Source of the DNA: Bacteroidia bacterium
Lineage (GTDB): Bacteria; Bacteroidota; Bacteroidia; UKL13-3
Assembly (NCBI GenBank): GCA_014376805.1
Contig: JACMQU010000173.1
Coordinates: 1-43,229 of the forward strand
Length of the DNA: 43,229 nt
Direction of reading: 5' to 3'
Shown here: positions 35,118 to 43,229 of the stretch, piece by piece
Layout of the letters: the number at the start of each line of letters is the position of its first letter
How positions within the stretch are numbered: position 1 is the stretch's first letter
The notes under the pieces: generated by a model
What the model was told of the DNA's origin: nothing
The model's database searches: none
The model's input: the letters and a program-made list of their open reading frames with translations, nothing else
Translations under genes and position numbers: made by a program

Positions 35118-38100
35118 ATGATGCACCTGAAATTTAGTCATACCTTTCTTTATTCTGTTATGCTGCTTTTTTATATTACCCCGGCAAGAGCACAAAAGAG
35201 TCCGGTTCTGATTGATGCAAAGGAAATAGTCAGAGAAGGAGTGATTCTTTATGATGAAGAAAATTATGATGCTGCAATTAAGAAATTTATCCAGGTTCAT
35301 CCGGCTGATTCATCTTATTTTCTGGCACAGTATGAATTAAGTTTAACTTATTTGATGACAGAAGAATATCTAAAAGTTATTGCAATTTCTGAACAGGTAA
35401 CTGCAGCGGGATGTAATGACCCTTCTCAATACAATTTATGGGGCGCATCACTAAAAAAACTAAAAAGGTATGAAGAGGCTCTGGCAGTATATAACAAGGC
35501 CATAGTTTGTTTCCCTTATAATGAAATGCTGCATGTGAATAAGGGCTTCCTGTATGAAGGAATGGGAGAGCCGGCCAAAGCATTAGAAGTTTATAAAAAC
35601 ACCTTAAAATTCGCTCCTCAGCATTCTTCTACACACCTTCGTTTGGCGCAGATGAATGTAAATGAAGGAAATTTAACGCAGGCCATTATGAGTTATACTA
35701 TTTATCTTATGTTGGAACCGGCAACTAAAAGGAGTTTAAATGTTTTAGGTGAGTTTAATAAATTATGTGATGGCAGTGCTACTAATCTGGATTCAGCTAA
35801 AATTAAAGTTATTGATAGAGAATTTAACGACATTAATTTTTTAGTAAGTAACCAGGTGGCTTTAAATGATAAATATAAGGTACCAGGTAAATTTAGTTTT
35901 CCTGTTATCAAACAAGTTCATTTAATTATGGAAAAACTTTCGGAATTAAAAAATCCTGAACCTGGTTATTACGCTGATTTTTACCTGCCATTTTTTGTAG
36001 CTGTTAATAAGACGAAATCGTTTGAAACCTTTGCCTTGTTGCTGCTTGCGGCTAGCGACAATGAAAATATAAGCAAACAGGTAGGCAAAAAGGTAAAAGA
36101 AATTAAGGCGGTAAGAGAAGAATGTTTAGCGATCTGGACTAAGCATCATTCCGACTATGAACTTACATTAGGCGGGAAAAAACAAATCTTAAAAAAGTGG
36201 TATTACAATGATTTTTCTATTCTTGCATTTGGGAATGAAAACACAAGCGGACAAAATACAGGCGATTGGTTATTTCTTTCTAAAGAAGGTTCAACAGATG
36301 CGATAGGACAATTTAATGAGAAGGGTGAAAAAACAGGATCATGGCATTTTTTCCATACTTCCGGCGATACTTCAAAAATGATTACCTATAAAGCTGGTAA
36401 GTCTGAAGGACCTTATAAAATATACCGAAACAGCTTTTTGAAAGAAACCGGCAACTATATAAACGGAAATTTAGATGGTGAAATTCTTGACTATTATTCT
36501 GACGGAACAATAGCCAGTAAAGACCAGTTTTTAAACAACAAACGAAATGGTGCAGGCATTGCCTATTATATTATGGGTAACACCAGATATCAGTATATCT
36601 ATGAAAATAATTTACTGAAAGGTGCTTTTACAGAAAATTATCCGAACAATAAACTGGCAGAAATCTCAACGTTTGAAGCGGGTAAACATATAGGTAATTA
36701 TAAATTATTTTATATAGATGGGCAACTGAAAAAAGAATTTAATTACACTGCCGGAATAATTGAAGGTCCATATAAAACCTATTGGAGAAATGGTACAGTA
36801 GAGAGTGAGGGGAACGCCGTAAAAGGTTCTGTTTCGGGTAAGTGGAAATATTATTATTCTGATTCTTCTATAAAAGAATTGAGCACTTATGATGAAAGCG
36901 GGAAAGTGAACGGTGAAGAAGAGTCATTTGACCATTCAGGGAAAAAATTTAAACAAGCCAGTTACCTGAAAGGAGATCTTAAAAAAGTACAATACTATAA
37001 TCCGGATGGTAAGGTTTTTTATGAAAGTAAAATAGCCCGCAGTGGAACGTTAACAAGTTATTTTAATTATAAGCGTGACAAAATTTCTGATGGGAAATTA
37101 TTAAATGGAGAAAGAGATGGTGAGTGGAGGTTTTATTATATATCCGGACAGCTTTCAGGCACCGAACAATATATTAAAAAAAATCAGTCAGGCCCTTCAG
37201 TTGAATATTTTAAAAGCGGTAAATTATCTATAGAGGAAACCTATAAGAATAATTACAGGGATGGATTTTATAAAAGTTTTTTTTCAGACGGCAAATTGCA
37301 TGTGGAGGGCAACTATAGAGAGGGCGATAAGTGGGGCTCCTGGTTTGAATATTATCAGGATGGCCAACTAAAAAAAGAATCTTATTATATAGCAGGCGAC
37401 CTTAGAGGAATAGTATATGAATATGGGGTATCGGGGAAGTTATATAAAAAATACACGTATAATAATTATGGTTCGCTGATAGGAATTTACAATTGCGATA
37501 CCAATGGAATAGTTATAGATAGTTTACTATTTAAATCGGGCACGGCACGCGTATTCCTTAAAGGCGTATCAGGTAAACAATATTTTGAGGGCCATTTCAT
37601 TTCAGGCTCATCTCATGGCAAACACCAATGGCTATATCCCAATGGCAAGCTTTTAACTACCGGTAATTATTTTAATGGTTACCGTGATGGTTCCTGGATC
37701 TGGTACAATGCAAATGAAAAACCTGCCAGCAGTGGCTTATATTTTTATGGTGAAAAAACAGGTGTGTGGGAGTACTTTGATTTTTTTGGAAATTTAGTTA
37801 GAAGAACTGAAAATAAATTTGGGGAAACTCATGGTAAATACACCTGGTATTATAAAAATGGGAAAATAGAATCGGAGAGTAATTTTTATGAAAATGAAAG
37901 ACATGGAGGATCTTATTATTATGCCGGCAATGGTGATTTGCGCTTAGTTAGATTTTATGATCATGGCAAATACCTGGGTTATAGTTATCATGATAAAAAC
38001 AAAAAACTTGTGGATACCGTCGTTGCCGTGAATGGTGAAGGAAGTATTAAATCACTTTATCCCAGTGGCATCATTTCTTCACAATTTAGTTTAAAATGCG

Positions 38101-38414
38101 GTGAGTACCATGGCGTATATAAACTCTACTTTCCTGATGGAAAATTACAGGAAGAACGCCTGTATGAATTTGGTGTTGAAACCGGACCTACTAAAGAGTA
38201 TTTTAATGATGGAAAGTTAAGCCGTATAGAAAATTACAACAATGGTTCTCTGCATGGTCAGGTTTTAGAATACAACCTGAATGGAAGTTTGCATTTAAAA
38301 GAAAGTTACAGGAATGATGTGAAAGAAGGATTGTGTGAATATTTTGATAATAATGGCAAAAGAACCAATGCGATTATTTACAGTAATGATGAAGCCGTGG
38401 CTATTATACAATAA
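35118..38414 (+). CDS. Secreted TPR and MORN-repeat protein
   Basis: A 1098-residue exported protein. The signal peptide is at residues 1-25 (MMHLKFSHTFLYSVMLLFYITPARA). About residues 35-200 hold TPR units (LWGASLKKLKRYEEALAVYN, KGFLYEGMGEPAKALEVYKN). From about residue 385 to the end there are some 30 MORN_2/YwqK-like units of about 23 residues with the pattern (Y/F)xxGxxxGxWxxYYxDGxLxxExxY. No T9SS sorting domain is present. MORN_2 repeats form elongated beta structures, and the function in Bacteroidota is not established; automatic tools may call it a YwqK antitoxin, which the context does not support. It is followed after 10 bp by two DUF3857 genes. Confidence 0.85.
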   Translation: MMHLKFSHTFLYSVMLLFYITPARAQKSPVLIDAKEIVREGVILYDEENYDAAIKKFIQVHPADSSYFLAQYELSLTYLMTEEYLKVIAISEQVTAAGCNDPSQYNLWGASLKKLKRYEEALAVYNKAIVCFPYNEMLHVNKGFLYEGMGEPAKALEVYKNTLKFAPQHSSTHLRLAQMNVNEGNLTQAIMSYTIYLMLEPATKRSLNVLGEFNKLCDGSATNLDSAKIKVIDREFNDINFLVSNQVALNDKYKVPGKFSFPVIKQVHLIMEKLSELKNPEPGYYADFYLPFFVAVNKTKSFETFALLLLAASDNENISKQVGKKVKEIKAVREECLAIWTKHHSDYELTLGGKKQILKKWYYNDFSILAFGNENTSGQNTGDWLFLSKEGSTDAIGQFNEKGEKTGSWHFFHTSGDTSKMITYKAGKSEGPYKIYRNSFLKETGNYINGNLDGEILDYYSDGTIASKDQFLNNKRNGAGIAYYIMGNTRYQYIYENNLLKGAFTENYPNNKLAEISTFEAGKHIGNYKLFYIDGQLKKEFNYTAGIIEGPYKTYWRNGTVESEGNAVKGSVSGKWKYYYSDSSIKELSTYDESGKVNGEEESFDHSGKKFKQASYLKGDLKKVQYYNPDGKVFYESKIARSGTLTSYFNYKRDKISDGKLLNGERDGEWRFYYISGQLSGTEQYIKKNQSGPSVEYFKSGKLSIEETYKNNYRDGFYKSFFSDGKLHVEGNYREGDKWGSWFEYYQDGQLKKESYYIAGDLRGIVYEYGVSGKLYKKYTYNNYGSLIGIYNCDTNGIVIDSLLFKSGTARVFLKGVSGKQYFEGHFISGSSHGKHQWLYPNGKLLTTGNYFNGYRDGSWIWYNANEKPASSGLYFYGEKTGVWEYFDFFGNLVRRTENKFGETHGKYTWYYKNGKIESESNFYENERHGGSYYYAGNGDLRLVRFYDHGKYLGYSYHDKNKKLVDTVVAVNGEGSIKSLYPSGIISSQFSLKCGEYHGVYKLYFPDGKLQEERLYEFGVETGPTKEYFNDGKLSRIENYNNGSLHGQVLEYNLNGSLHLKESYRNDVKEGLCEYFDNNGKRTNAIIYSNDEAVAIIQ

Positions 38415-38424
38415 GTTATTATTA

Positions 38425-40347
38425 ATGAAATATATTAAAATGTTTTTATTGCTGTTTATAGCTTCGTCGGCAATAGGCCAGCCCATAGCAGATTACAAGA
38501 AATATAAGCAGTTGACTCCAAATGCAGAAGCCATTGTGAGCAGTTATAATGCAGATCTGAAAATTACTTTGGTAAATGATAAAATAGCAGTCGCTTATCA
38601 TACACGGGAAGAGTTTTTTTACCTGGGCAAAAATGTTAACGGATATTCCGATAGAAGTATTGATTATTCAAAATTTTATGTCTTAAAAGATTATCAGGCC
38701 TATACACTTGTGCCATCAGGAAACAGGTATAAAAAAATAATGGTAGATAAATTTAAGAAGAATGATTTTGTAGAAAATGGTATTTTTCTGGATGATCAGC
38801 GGGAACTCAAATTTATATTGCCAAACATTGAACAAGAAGCTAAATCAGTTATTGAAACAAATTACGAATTGACAGATCCGCATATGCTACCTAAGTTTAG
38901 CCTGTCTCCATACCTTGATTACTACAATGTGGTTTTTACAATTACCCACGATGAAGGCATTGATATTTCTATAGATACGCTAAACCTGGGCACAATTGTT
39001 AATAAACATATAATAACAAAAAAAGGCAAAACGGTAAAACATGAATGGCGTATAGATGCGCCAAAAAAATTCAATTATGAGAGTTCAGGTCCGGATGCAC
39101 ATTATATTTCTCCACAAATTCTTTTCAGGTTAAAGTCTTATCAGGTTAAAGGAGAAAAAATAAATGTACTTAATGATCTGAACGATTTGCATAAGTGGTA
39201 TTGTAATTTCATATCTCAATCTGAGGAAGGCTTTGATGGTTTTAAAATGCTTTCTGATTCTATAGCAGGCAACGCAACAAATGAAATGGAAAAAGCTTCA
39301 AGAATTTATGACTGGGTTCAAAAAAACGTACGTTATATTGCATTTGAAGAAGGCTATGCCGGCCTAATACCTGCTAAGGCAAGTTTGGTTTGTAAAGAGC
39401 GCTATGGCGATTGTAAAGGCATGGCTAATTTGCTTTATCATTTATTAAGAGCCCAAAATATTGATGCACATCTGTGCTGGATTGGTACGCGGAGTCTTCC
39501 TTACAGATATTCGAAAATACCCAGTCCGGCTGTAGACAACCATATGATTACAGCTATTAAAGTTAATACAGGATATTTATTTCTGGATGCCACCCATGCC
39601 AACCTCCCTTTTGGGATGCCTTCTCCTTTTATACAGGGAAAAGAAACCCTGATAAGTGATGTTGATTGCAAAGGCTTTATTTTAGCTGAGGTACCAGAAA
39701 CAAGTGCAGAAGCAAATAATTTTTATGACTCATGTGCAATACAGATAAAAGGTAAAGATGTAACTGGTAGTGGACTTGCCGTATTAACAGGATATACAAG
39801 AATGAATTTTACGGATGAGCTGGAAGATAAAAGTTATAAATTTCTGATAAAGCAATGCCGGTATTTTTTGCTGAAGGGCAATAACAAGTTTGTTTTAGAT
39901 ACGGTATGGCTGGAAAATGCGCTGGATAAAAATAAGCCGTTACGGATACATTATAAATTCCGGATTCCGGATTATGTTATTTTAATTGATGGTGAATATT
40001 ATATAAACCTCAACCTCGATAAAGTGTCGATCCCCGGTAAGCTTGCTGTTGAAAGAAATGTAGCAGTAAATTACAGATATAAAAACAGCGATGAAAGTGT
40101 GGTTAATCTTATGATGGATCAGGTAAATAAAGACCAGTTGCTGCCGCCTGATACCAGTATGCGCGAACCTTTTTATTATTTTGAAAACTCATTTAAGAAA
40201 AGTAAAAATAATATCATCAGAAGGCAAAAATGGATCAAAAATCAACTAATGCTACAACCTGCAGACTTTAAACAATACAATAATATAATCGATGCCATGC
40301 AAAAAAATTATCAGGAACAAATAACTATTAATATTAAATTGAAATGA
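38425..40347 (+). CDS. DUF3857/transglutaminase-like envelope protein with intact catalytic triad
   Basis: A 640-residue exported protein. The start used is ATG 38425, which gives the signal peptide MKYIKMFLLLFIASSAIGQ; an ATG at 38335 lies inside the MORN gene. About residues 35-260 are a beta-rich DUF3857 domain, and about 270-400 a transglutaminase-like domain. The triad is visible: C330 in YGDCKGMANLLYHLL, H373 in DNHMI and D388 in LDATH. The C-terminal part (to 640) is a beta-rich DUF2569/3858-type tail. Known relatives are periplasmic; whether they cross-link or cleave peptides is unclear. It overlaps the next gene by 4 nt. Confidence 0.86.
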   Translation: MKYIKMFLLLFIASSAIGQPIADYKKYKQLTPNAEAIVSSYNADLKITLVNDKIAVAYHTREEFFYLGKNVNGYSDRSIDYSKFYVLKDYQAYTLVPSGNRYKKIMVDKFKKNDFVENGIFLDDQRELKFILPNIEQEAKSVIETNYELTDPHMLPKFSLSPYLDYYNVVFTITHDEGIDISIDTLNLGTIVNKHIITKKGKTVKHEWRIDAPKKFNYESSGPDAHYISPQILFRLKSYQVKGEKINVLNDLNDLHKWYCNFISQSEEGFDGFKMLSDSIAGNATNEMEKASRIYDWVQKNVRYIAFEEGYAGLIPAKASLVCKERYGDCKGMANLLYHLLRAQNIDAHLCWIGTRSLPYRYSKIPSPAVDNHMITAIKVNTGYLFLDATHANLPFGMPSPFIQGKETLISDVDCKGFILAEVPETSAEANNFYDSCAIQIKGKDVTGSGLAVLTGYTRMNFTDELEDKSYKFLIKQCRYFLLKGNNKFVLDTVWLENALDKNKPLRIHYKFRIPDYVILIDGEYYINLNLDKVSIPGKLAVERNVAVNYRYKNSDESVVNLMMDQVNKDQLLPPDTSMREPFYYFENSFKKSKNNIIRRQKWIKNQLMLQPADFKQYNNIIDAMQKNYQEQITINIKLK

Positions 40348-42311
40348 GAAAAATAATTCTGCTACTCCTTTTTTCCTACTTCATTATTAGCGCAAGAGCG
40401 GGTGAATTTTCATTGCCTTATCTGCTTGCGGATAACCCCGACTTTAGTGTTTTGACTAAGAATTACGACCTTAAAACGATTGATGAATTAGAGGTGCTGG
40501 ATGAAAGGGTGATTGAATATTCTTATGATAAGGACGGTGCATTATTTGAATATTTTTATTTGCATATAGTGAAGTATGTGAATAGTGAGGAGGCAATAGA
40601 CAGAAATAATAAAATCTACGTATCTTTTAACAGGGTGATGGAACTGGTAGCCTATAATGCGCGTGTTATTTCGGATGGAAAAGGTATTAAGTTATTAGGT
40701 AAAGATGCTTTAAAAGAAGGCACTAATAGTGAAGGCCAGAAGGTTCAGTTTTTTGCAGTATCTGGAGCTGAAAAAGGTAGCTTTATTGAATATTTTTATC
40801 TGGTAAAACGTTCTGCAACCGTTTCCGGAAGTTACCTCACTTTCCAGGCAAAAATGCCAACGTTAAAATCTGTTTTTAAAATAATTTCACCTGAAAATCT
40901 TGTTTTCGTTACCCGGTCACTAAATGGTTATGCTAACATGATAAATGATACCACATTATCTGAAAGAAACTATCTGAAAGCAGAAACTATGAATATACCA
41001 AAATTGGATAACGAAAGTTTTGGGAATGAAGGCGGTAACAAAATGAAAGTGATTTATCAACTGTATCTGAACAAAAGTAAAGGTAAGAAAAACCCCTATA
41101 ATTATGGAATTGTAAGCCAGAATATCTTTGAATCGATACATACAACGCTTAACAAAACTGAAACTAAAGAAATTGAAAAAATATTGAAGAACAGCGAGAT
41201 GAAACTTGCACGCGATGAAGAAAATAAAATATTTAAAATTGAGGATTATGTAAAAACGCATTTTGAATATGTGCAAAATTCTGATGAACGCTTTGAAAAG
41301 CTTGAGGATATATTTAAACTTAAATCCTATAACAGTCTGGGTGCGATAAAATTAATGTATCTGTTATATGAAGCAGCTGGAATAGAAAAAGAAATTGTGG
41401 TAACATCCAGCAGGTATGAGATTAGGTTTGATGCTGATTTTGATTCGTGGGCATACCTGGATGAATACCTCTTGTATTTTCCCTCTATTAAAAAAATAAT
41501 GATGCCCGGAGCAACTACTTACAGGCTTGGTGTAATTCCATATGGTTATATTGAAAACAACGGATTGTTTATTAAAAAGATTTCAGTAGGAAATATAAAT
41601 ACAGGTGCAGGCAAGGTTAATTTTATTCCTGCCTATCCGGCGGAACATACGCAACATAACATGTATATTACATCTAAATTAAATGCCATGATGGATAGCC
41701 TTGATGTTAGTTACAGACAGGTTTATACAGGATACTACGCGCAAGCTATTCAGCCTGATTTTGATTTCCTGGCAAAAGATAAATTAAAAGAATTTGAAGA
41801 AAGAATTGTGAAAACGCTGAGTGATAATATAAATATTAAAAGCATACAGATTGAAAATAAAGGTGTTAGTAACCTGATGATTAATCCACTTATTTTGAAT
41901 AGTACATTTAGTTCCAGTCATTTTATTAACAAAGCCGGTACTAAAGTATTGCTCAAATTCGGCGATCTAATAGGACCACAGTCTGAACTTTATCAGGAAA
42001 AAGACAGGGTATTACCTGTTGAAAATGATTATAACAGAATTTATAACCGCGAAATTATTTTCATGGTTCCTGATGGATACAAAATAAAAAATTCTGCTGA
42101 ACTAAAGATGCAAATTCAACCTTTTTTAGCTAACGGCGATGGGGCAGGATTTGTCTCTACTTATACTTTGCAGGATAATAAACTGGAAGTTAAGATTAAA
42201 GAATATTATAATCAGCTAAACTTTCCTAAAAGTGAATATGAGAAATACCGAAGTGTGATTAATGCTGCCGCCAATTTTAATAAAATTGTACTGGTTTTGG
42301 AGAAGTTGTGA
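40344..42311 (+). CDS. DUF3857 protein with degenerate transglutaminase-like domain
   Basis: A 655-residue exported protein and paralogue of its neighbour. The signal peptide is MRKIILLLLFSYFIISARA. The N-terminal DUF3857 region is kept (YFYLHIVKYVNSEEAI; GSFIEYFYLVKRSATVSG). The transglutaminase-like region reads LKSYNSLGAIKLMYLLYEAAGIEKE at about 326-350, where the usual GDCK is replaced by YNSLG, putting S331 at the Cys position. The His and Asp positions are also not evident (DSWAYLDEYLLYFP). It is therefore predicted to be catalytically inactive. Its ATGA overlaps the stop of the active-looking gene, so the two are co-translated and may pair as enzyme and partner. Confidence 0.85.
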   Translation: MRKIILLLLFSYFIISARAGEFSLPYLLADNPDFSVLTKNYDLKTIDELEVLDERVIEYSYDKDGALFEYFYLHIVKYVNSEEAIDRNNKIYVSFNRVMELVAYNARVISDGKGIKLLGKDALKEGTNSEGQKVQFFAVSGAEKGSFIEYFYLVKRSATVSGSYLTFQAKMPTLKSVFKIISPENLVFVTRSLNGYANMINDTTLSERNYLKAETMNIPKLDNESFGNEGGNKMKVIYQLYLNKSKGKKNPYNYGIVSQNIFESIHTTLNKTETKEIEKILKNSEMKLARDEENKIFKIEDYVKTHFEYVQNSDERFEKLEDIFKLKSYNSLGAIKLMYLLYEAAGIEKEIVVTSSRYEIRFDADFDSWAYLDEYLLYFPSIKKIMMPGATTYRLGVIPYGYIENNGLFIKKISVGNINTGAGKVNFIPAYPAEHTQHNMYITSKLNAMMDSLDVSYRQVYTGYYAQAIQPDFDFLAKDKLKEFEERIVKTLSDNINIKSIQIENKGVSNLMINPLILNSTFSSSHFINKAGTKVLLKFGDLIGPQSELYQEKDRVLPVENDYNRIYNREIIFMVPDGYKIKNSAELKMQIQPFLANGDGAGFVSTYTLQDNKLEVKIKEYYNQLNFPKSEYEKYRSVINAAANFNKIVLVLEKL

Positions 42312-42432
42312 TTCTTTTGAGCATAAACTAAAATCTGATGGATTGGATGCTGTAACTTTTATTATGCATTATTGCATCAACACTTGCTTATCATTGTTAT
42401 AAACTGCAGATTTGTAATTCTTAAAAATAATA

Positions 42433-43086
42433 TTGAGACCACAAATTCTTACATTAATCCGAAAAGAATTAACTACAGAGTGGCGACAACGGTATGCGCT
42501 TAATGGAATTCTATTGCAGGTTATATCTTCCGTGTTTGTAGTTTATCTGTCTGTTAAAACGCTTAATGCATCCACATGGAATGGCGTGTTCTGGATAGTT
42601 ATGTTGTTTGTTTCTGTGAATGCAATTGCTAAAAGTTTTATAGGAGAAACCAAAGGTCGCAATCTATATTACCATAGTATTGTAAAGCCACAAAATTTAT
42701 TACTGGCAAAATTCTTTTACAATACCCTGCTTAATATTTTGCTGGCTACATTATGCCTTGGTGTTTACAGCACATTATTAGGTAATCCGGTTCAAAACAT
42801 TTTTTTATATGTAATGGCAACTTTATTGGGATGCATTGGTTTTGCCGCAACCTTTACCCTGTTATCAGGCATTGCAGCTAAGGCAGGAAACAGTAATTTA
42901 CTAATGCCGGTATTAAGTCTGCCTGTAATTATTCCTTTATTACTGATTCTTACTAAAGCCTGTAAGCGAGCTATGGATGATGTAGATGCAAGTCTCATCT
43001 ATACAGATCTGGGCGTACTTCTTTTCTTAAATATTCTCCTTGTTGCTCTTGCCTATCTGTTGTTTCCCGCAGTGTGGAAGGAGTGA
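42433..43086 (+). CDS. ccmB: CcmB, haem exporter protein B of cytochrome c maturation
   Basis: A 217-residue inner-membrane protein with six helices, matching CcmB of the CcmABCD system. The N-terminus carries the family's IRKELTTEWRQRYALNGILLQV, and TKGRNLYYHSIVKPQNLLLAKFFYN and GIAAKAGNSNLLMPVLSLPVIIPLLL follow, including the AGNSNLLMPVLSLP signature. Known role: with the CcmA ATPase it acts in haem delivery or release for c-type cytochromes, such as the peroxidase at 26140-27315. The start is TTG (42433), since no in-frame ATG is seen nearby. The partner ccm genes would be expected beyond the window; a repeat array follows the stop. Confidence 0.92.
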   Translation: MRPQILTLIRKELTTEWRQRYALNGILLQVISSVFVVYLSVKTLNASTWNGVFWIVMLFVSVNAIAKSFIGETKGRNLYYHSIVKPQNLLLAKFFYNTLLNILLATLCLGVYSTLLGNPVQNIFLYVMATLLGCIGFAATFTLLSGIAAKAGNSNLLMPVLSLPVIIPLLLILTKACKRAMDDVDASLIYTDLGVLLFLNILLVALAYLLFPAVWKE

Positions 43087-43102
43087 GGGAGGGAAGGGGG
43101 GA

Positions 43103-43229
43103 GATGAGCGATGGGCGATGAGGGATGAGGGATGGGAGATGAGCGATGAGAGATGGGTGTTGGGAGATGAGGGATGAGGGATGGGCGATGGGAGATGAGC
43201 GATGAGAGATGGGAGATGAGAGATGAGAG
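43103..43229 (+). repeat. Heptanucleotide tandem repeat (GATGRGN), runs off window end
   Basis: Eighteen tandem units of 7 bp, mostly GATGAGN or GATGGGN, where the last base is C, G, A or T. One unit (GTTGGGA at 43159-43165) deviates at the second base. A higher-order pattern is seen: the order AGG-AGG-GGA/GGC-..-AGC-AGA recurs at units 3-7 and 10-15. It starts 16 bp after the ccmB stop and is strikingly G-rich on this strand in otherwise AT-rich DNA. Confidence 0.9.

Noticed and set aside
43103-43229. CRISPR array
   Set aside because: The 7-bp units are contiguous with no spacers of regular length.

Overview
The window reads as chromosome of an AT-rich member of the Bacteroidota, most likely a Chitinophagales/Chitinophagaceae-like organism. 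The signs are a type IX secretion (T9SS) C-terminal sorting domain, -7 promoter boxes of the TAnnTTTG type with little Shine-Dalgarno signal, an S24-type XRE repressor, thrombospondin-3/OmpA, MORN and DUF3857/transglutaminase envelope proteins, and family-typical versions of trpS, ligA and ccmB. The family assignment is inference; no rRNA or tRNA gene was seen.

Layout. 1-9.7 kb: 3' part of an NFACT/RqcH-like gene, a DUF1801 + SRPBCC pair, a secreted seven-repeat T9SS protein, a TSP3/OmpA-like protein, a DUF2520 Rossmann protein, a secreted protein of the type often misnamed asparagine synthetase B, a free-standing 81-aa membrane protein with its own promoter and terminator, and trpS. 9.9-20.7 kb (minus strand): type II NADH dehydrogenase, then a tightly coupled six-gene operon (20673 down to 13099) followed after 163 bp by an acyl-AMP ligase. 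Gene order is HMG-CoA reductase, UbiA prenyltransferase, rifampin-phosphotransferase/PEP-synthase-like dikinase, DUF3419/BtaA-like aminocarboxypropyl transferase, phytol/dolichol-kinase-like CTP kinase, GNAT-like acyltransferase. Genes overlap by 1-7 nt or are 1 nt apart. This is the most interesting part of the window: it looks like a pathway for an undescribed isoprenoid or amino-acid-headgroup lipid. 20.7-25.3 kb: accessory and partly decaying stretch with a 39-aa small protein gene, two VOC proteins, a broken SRPBCC gene, a TetR-MFS pair with a palindromic operator, and a broken HMA-like gene. 25.3-31.2 kb: outer-membrane-type protein, dihaem cytochrome c peroxidase lipoprotein, MFS transporter, GT-C glycosyltransferase and a small lipoprotein. 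31.4-43.2 kb: strong hairpin between convergent genes, an XRE/S24 repressor with a promoter full of repeated TTAACAA boxes, ligA, a 1098-aa TPR/MORN protein, an active-looking and a dead-looking transglutaminase paralogue in one operon, ccmB, and a 127-bp run of heptanucleotide (GATGRGN) repeats that runs off the window end.

How the genes work together. The clearest functional unit is the 11.4-20.7 kb cluster. HMGR may feed isoprenoid supply, UbiA joins a prenyl chain, two different kinases phosphorylate lipid-like alcohols, the DUF3419 enzyme would donate a homoserine-like group from S-adenosylmethionine, and the acyltransferase and acyl-AMP ligase would acylate the product. No product can be read from sequence alone. 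A second unit is the TPR/MORN-DUF3857-DUF3857 operon, probably an envelope system. A third is the TetR-MFS efflux pair.
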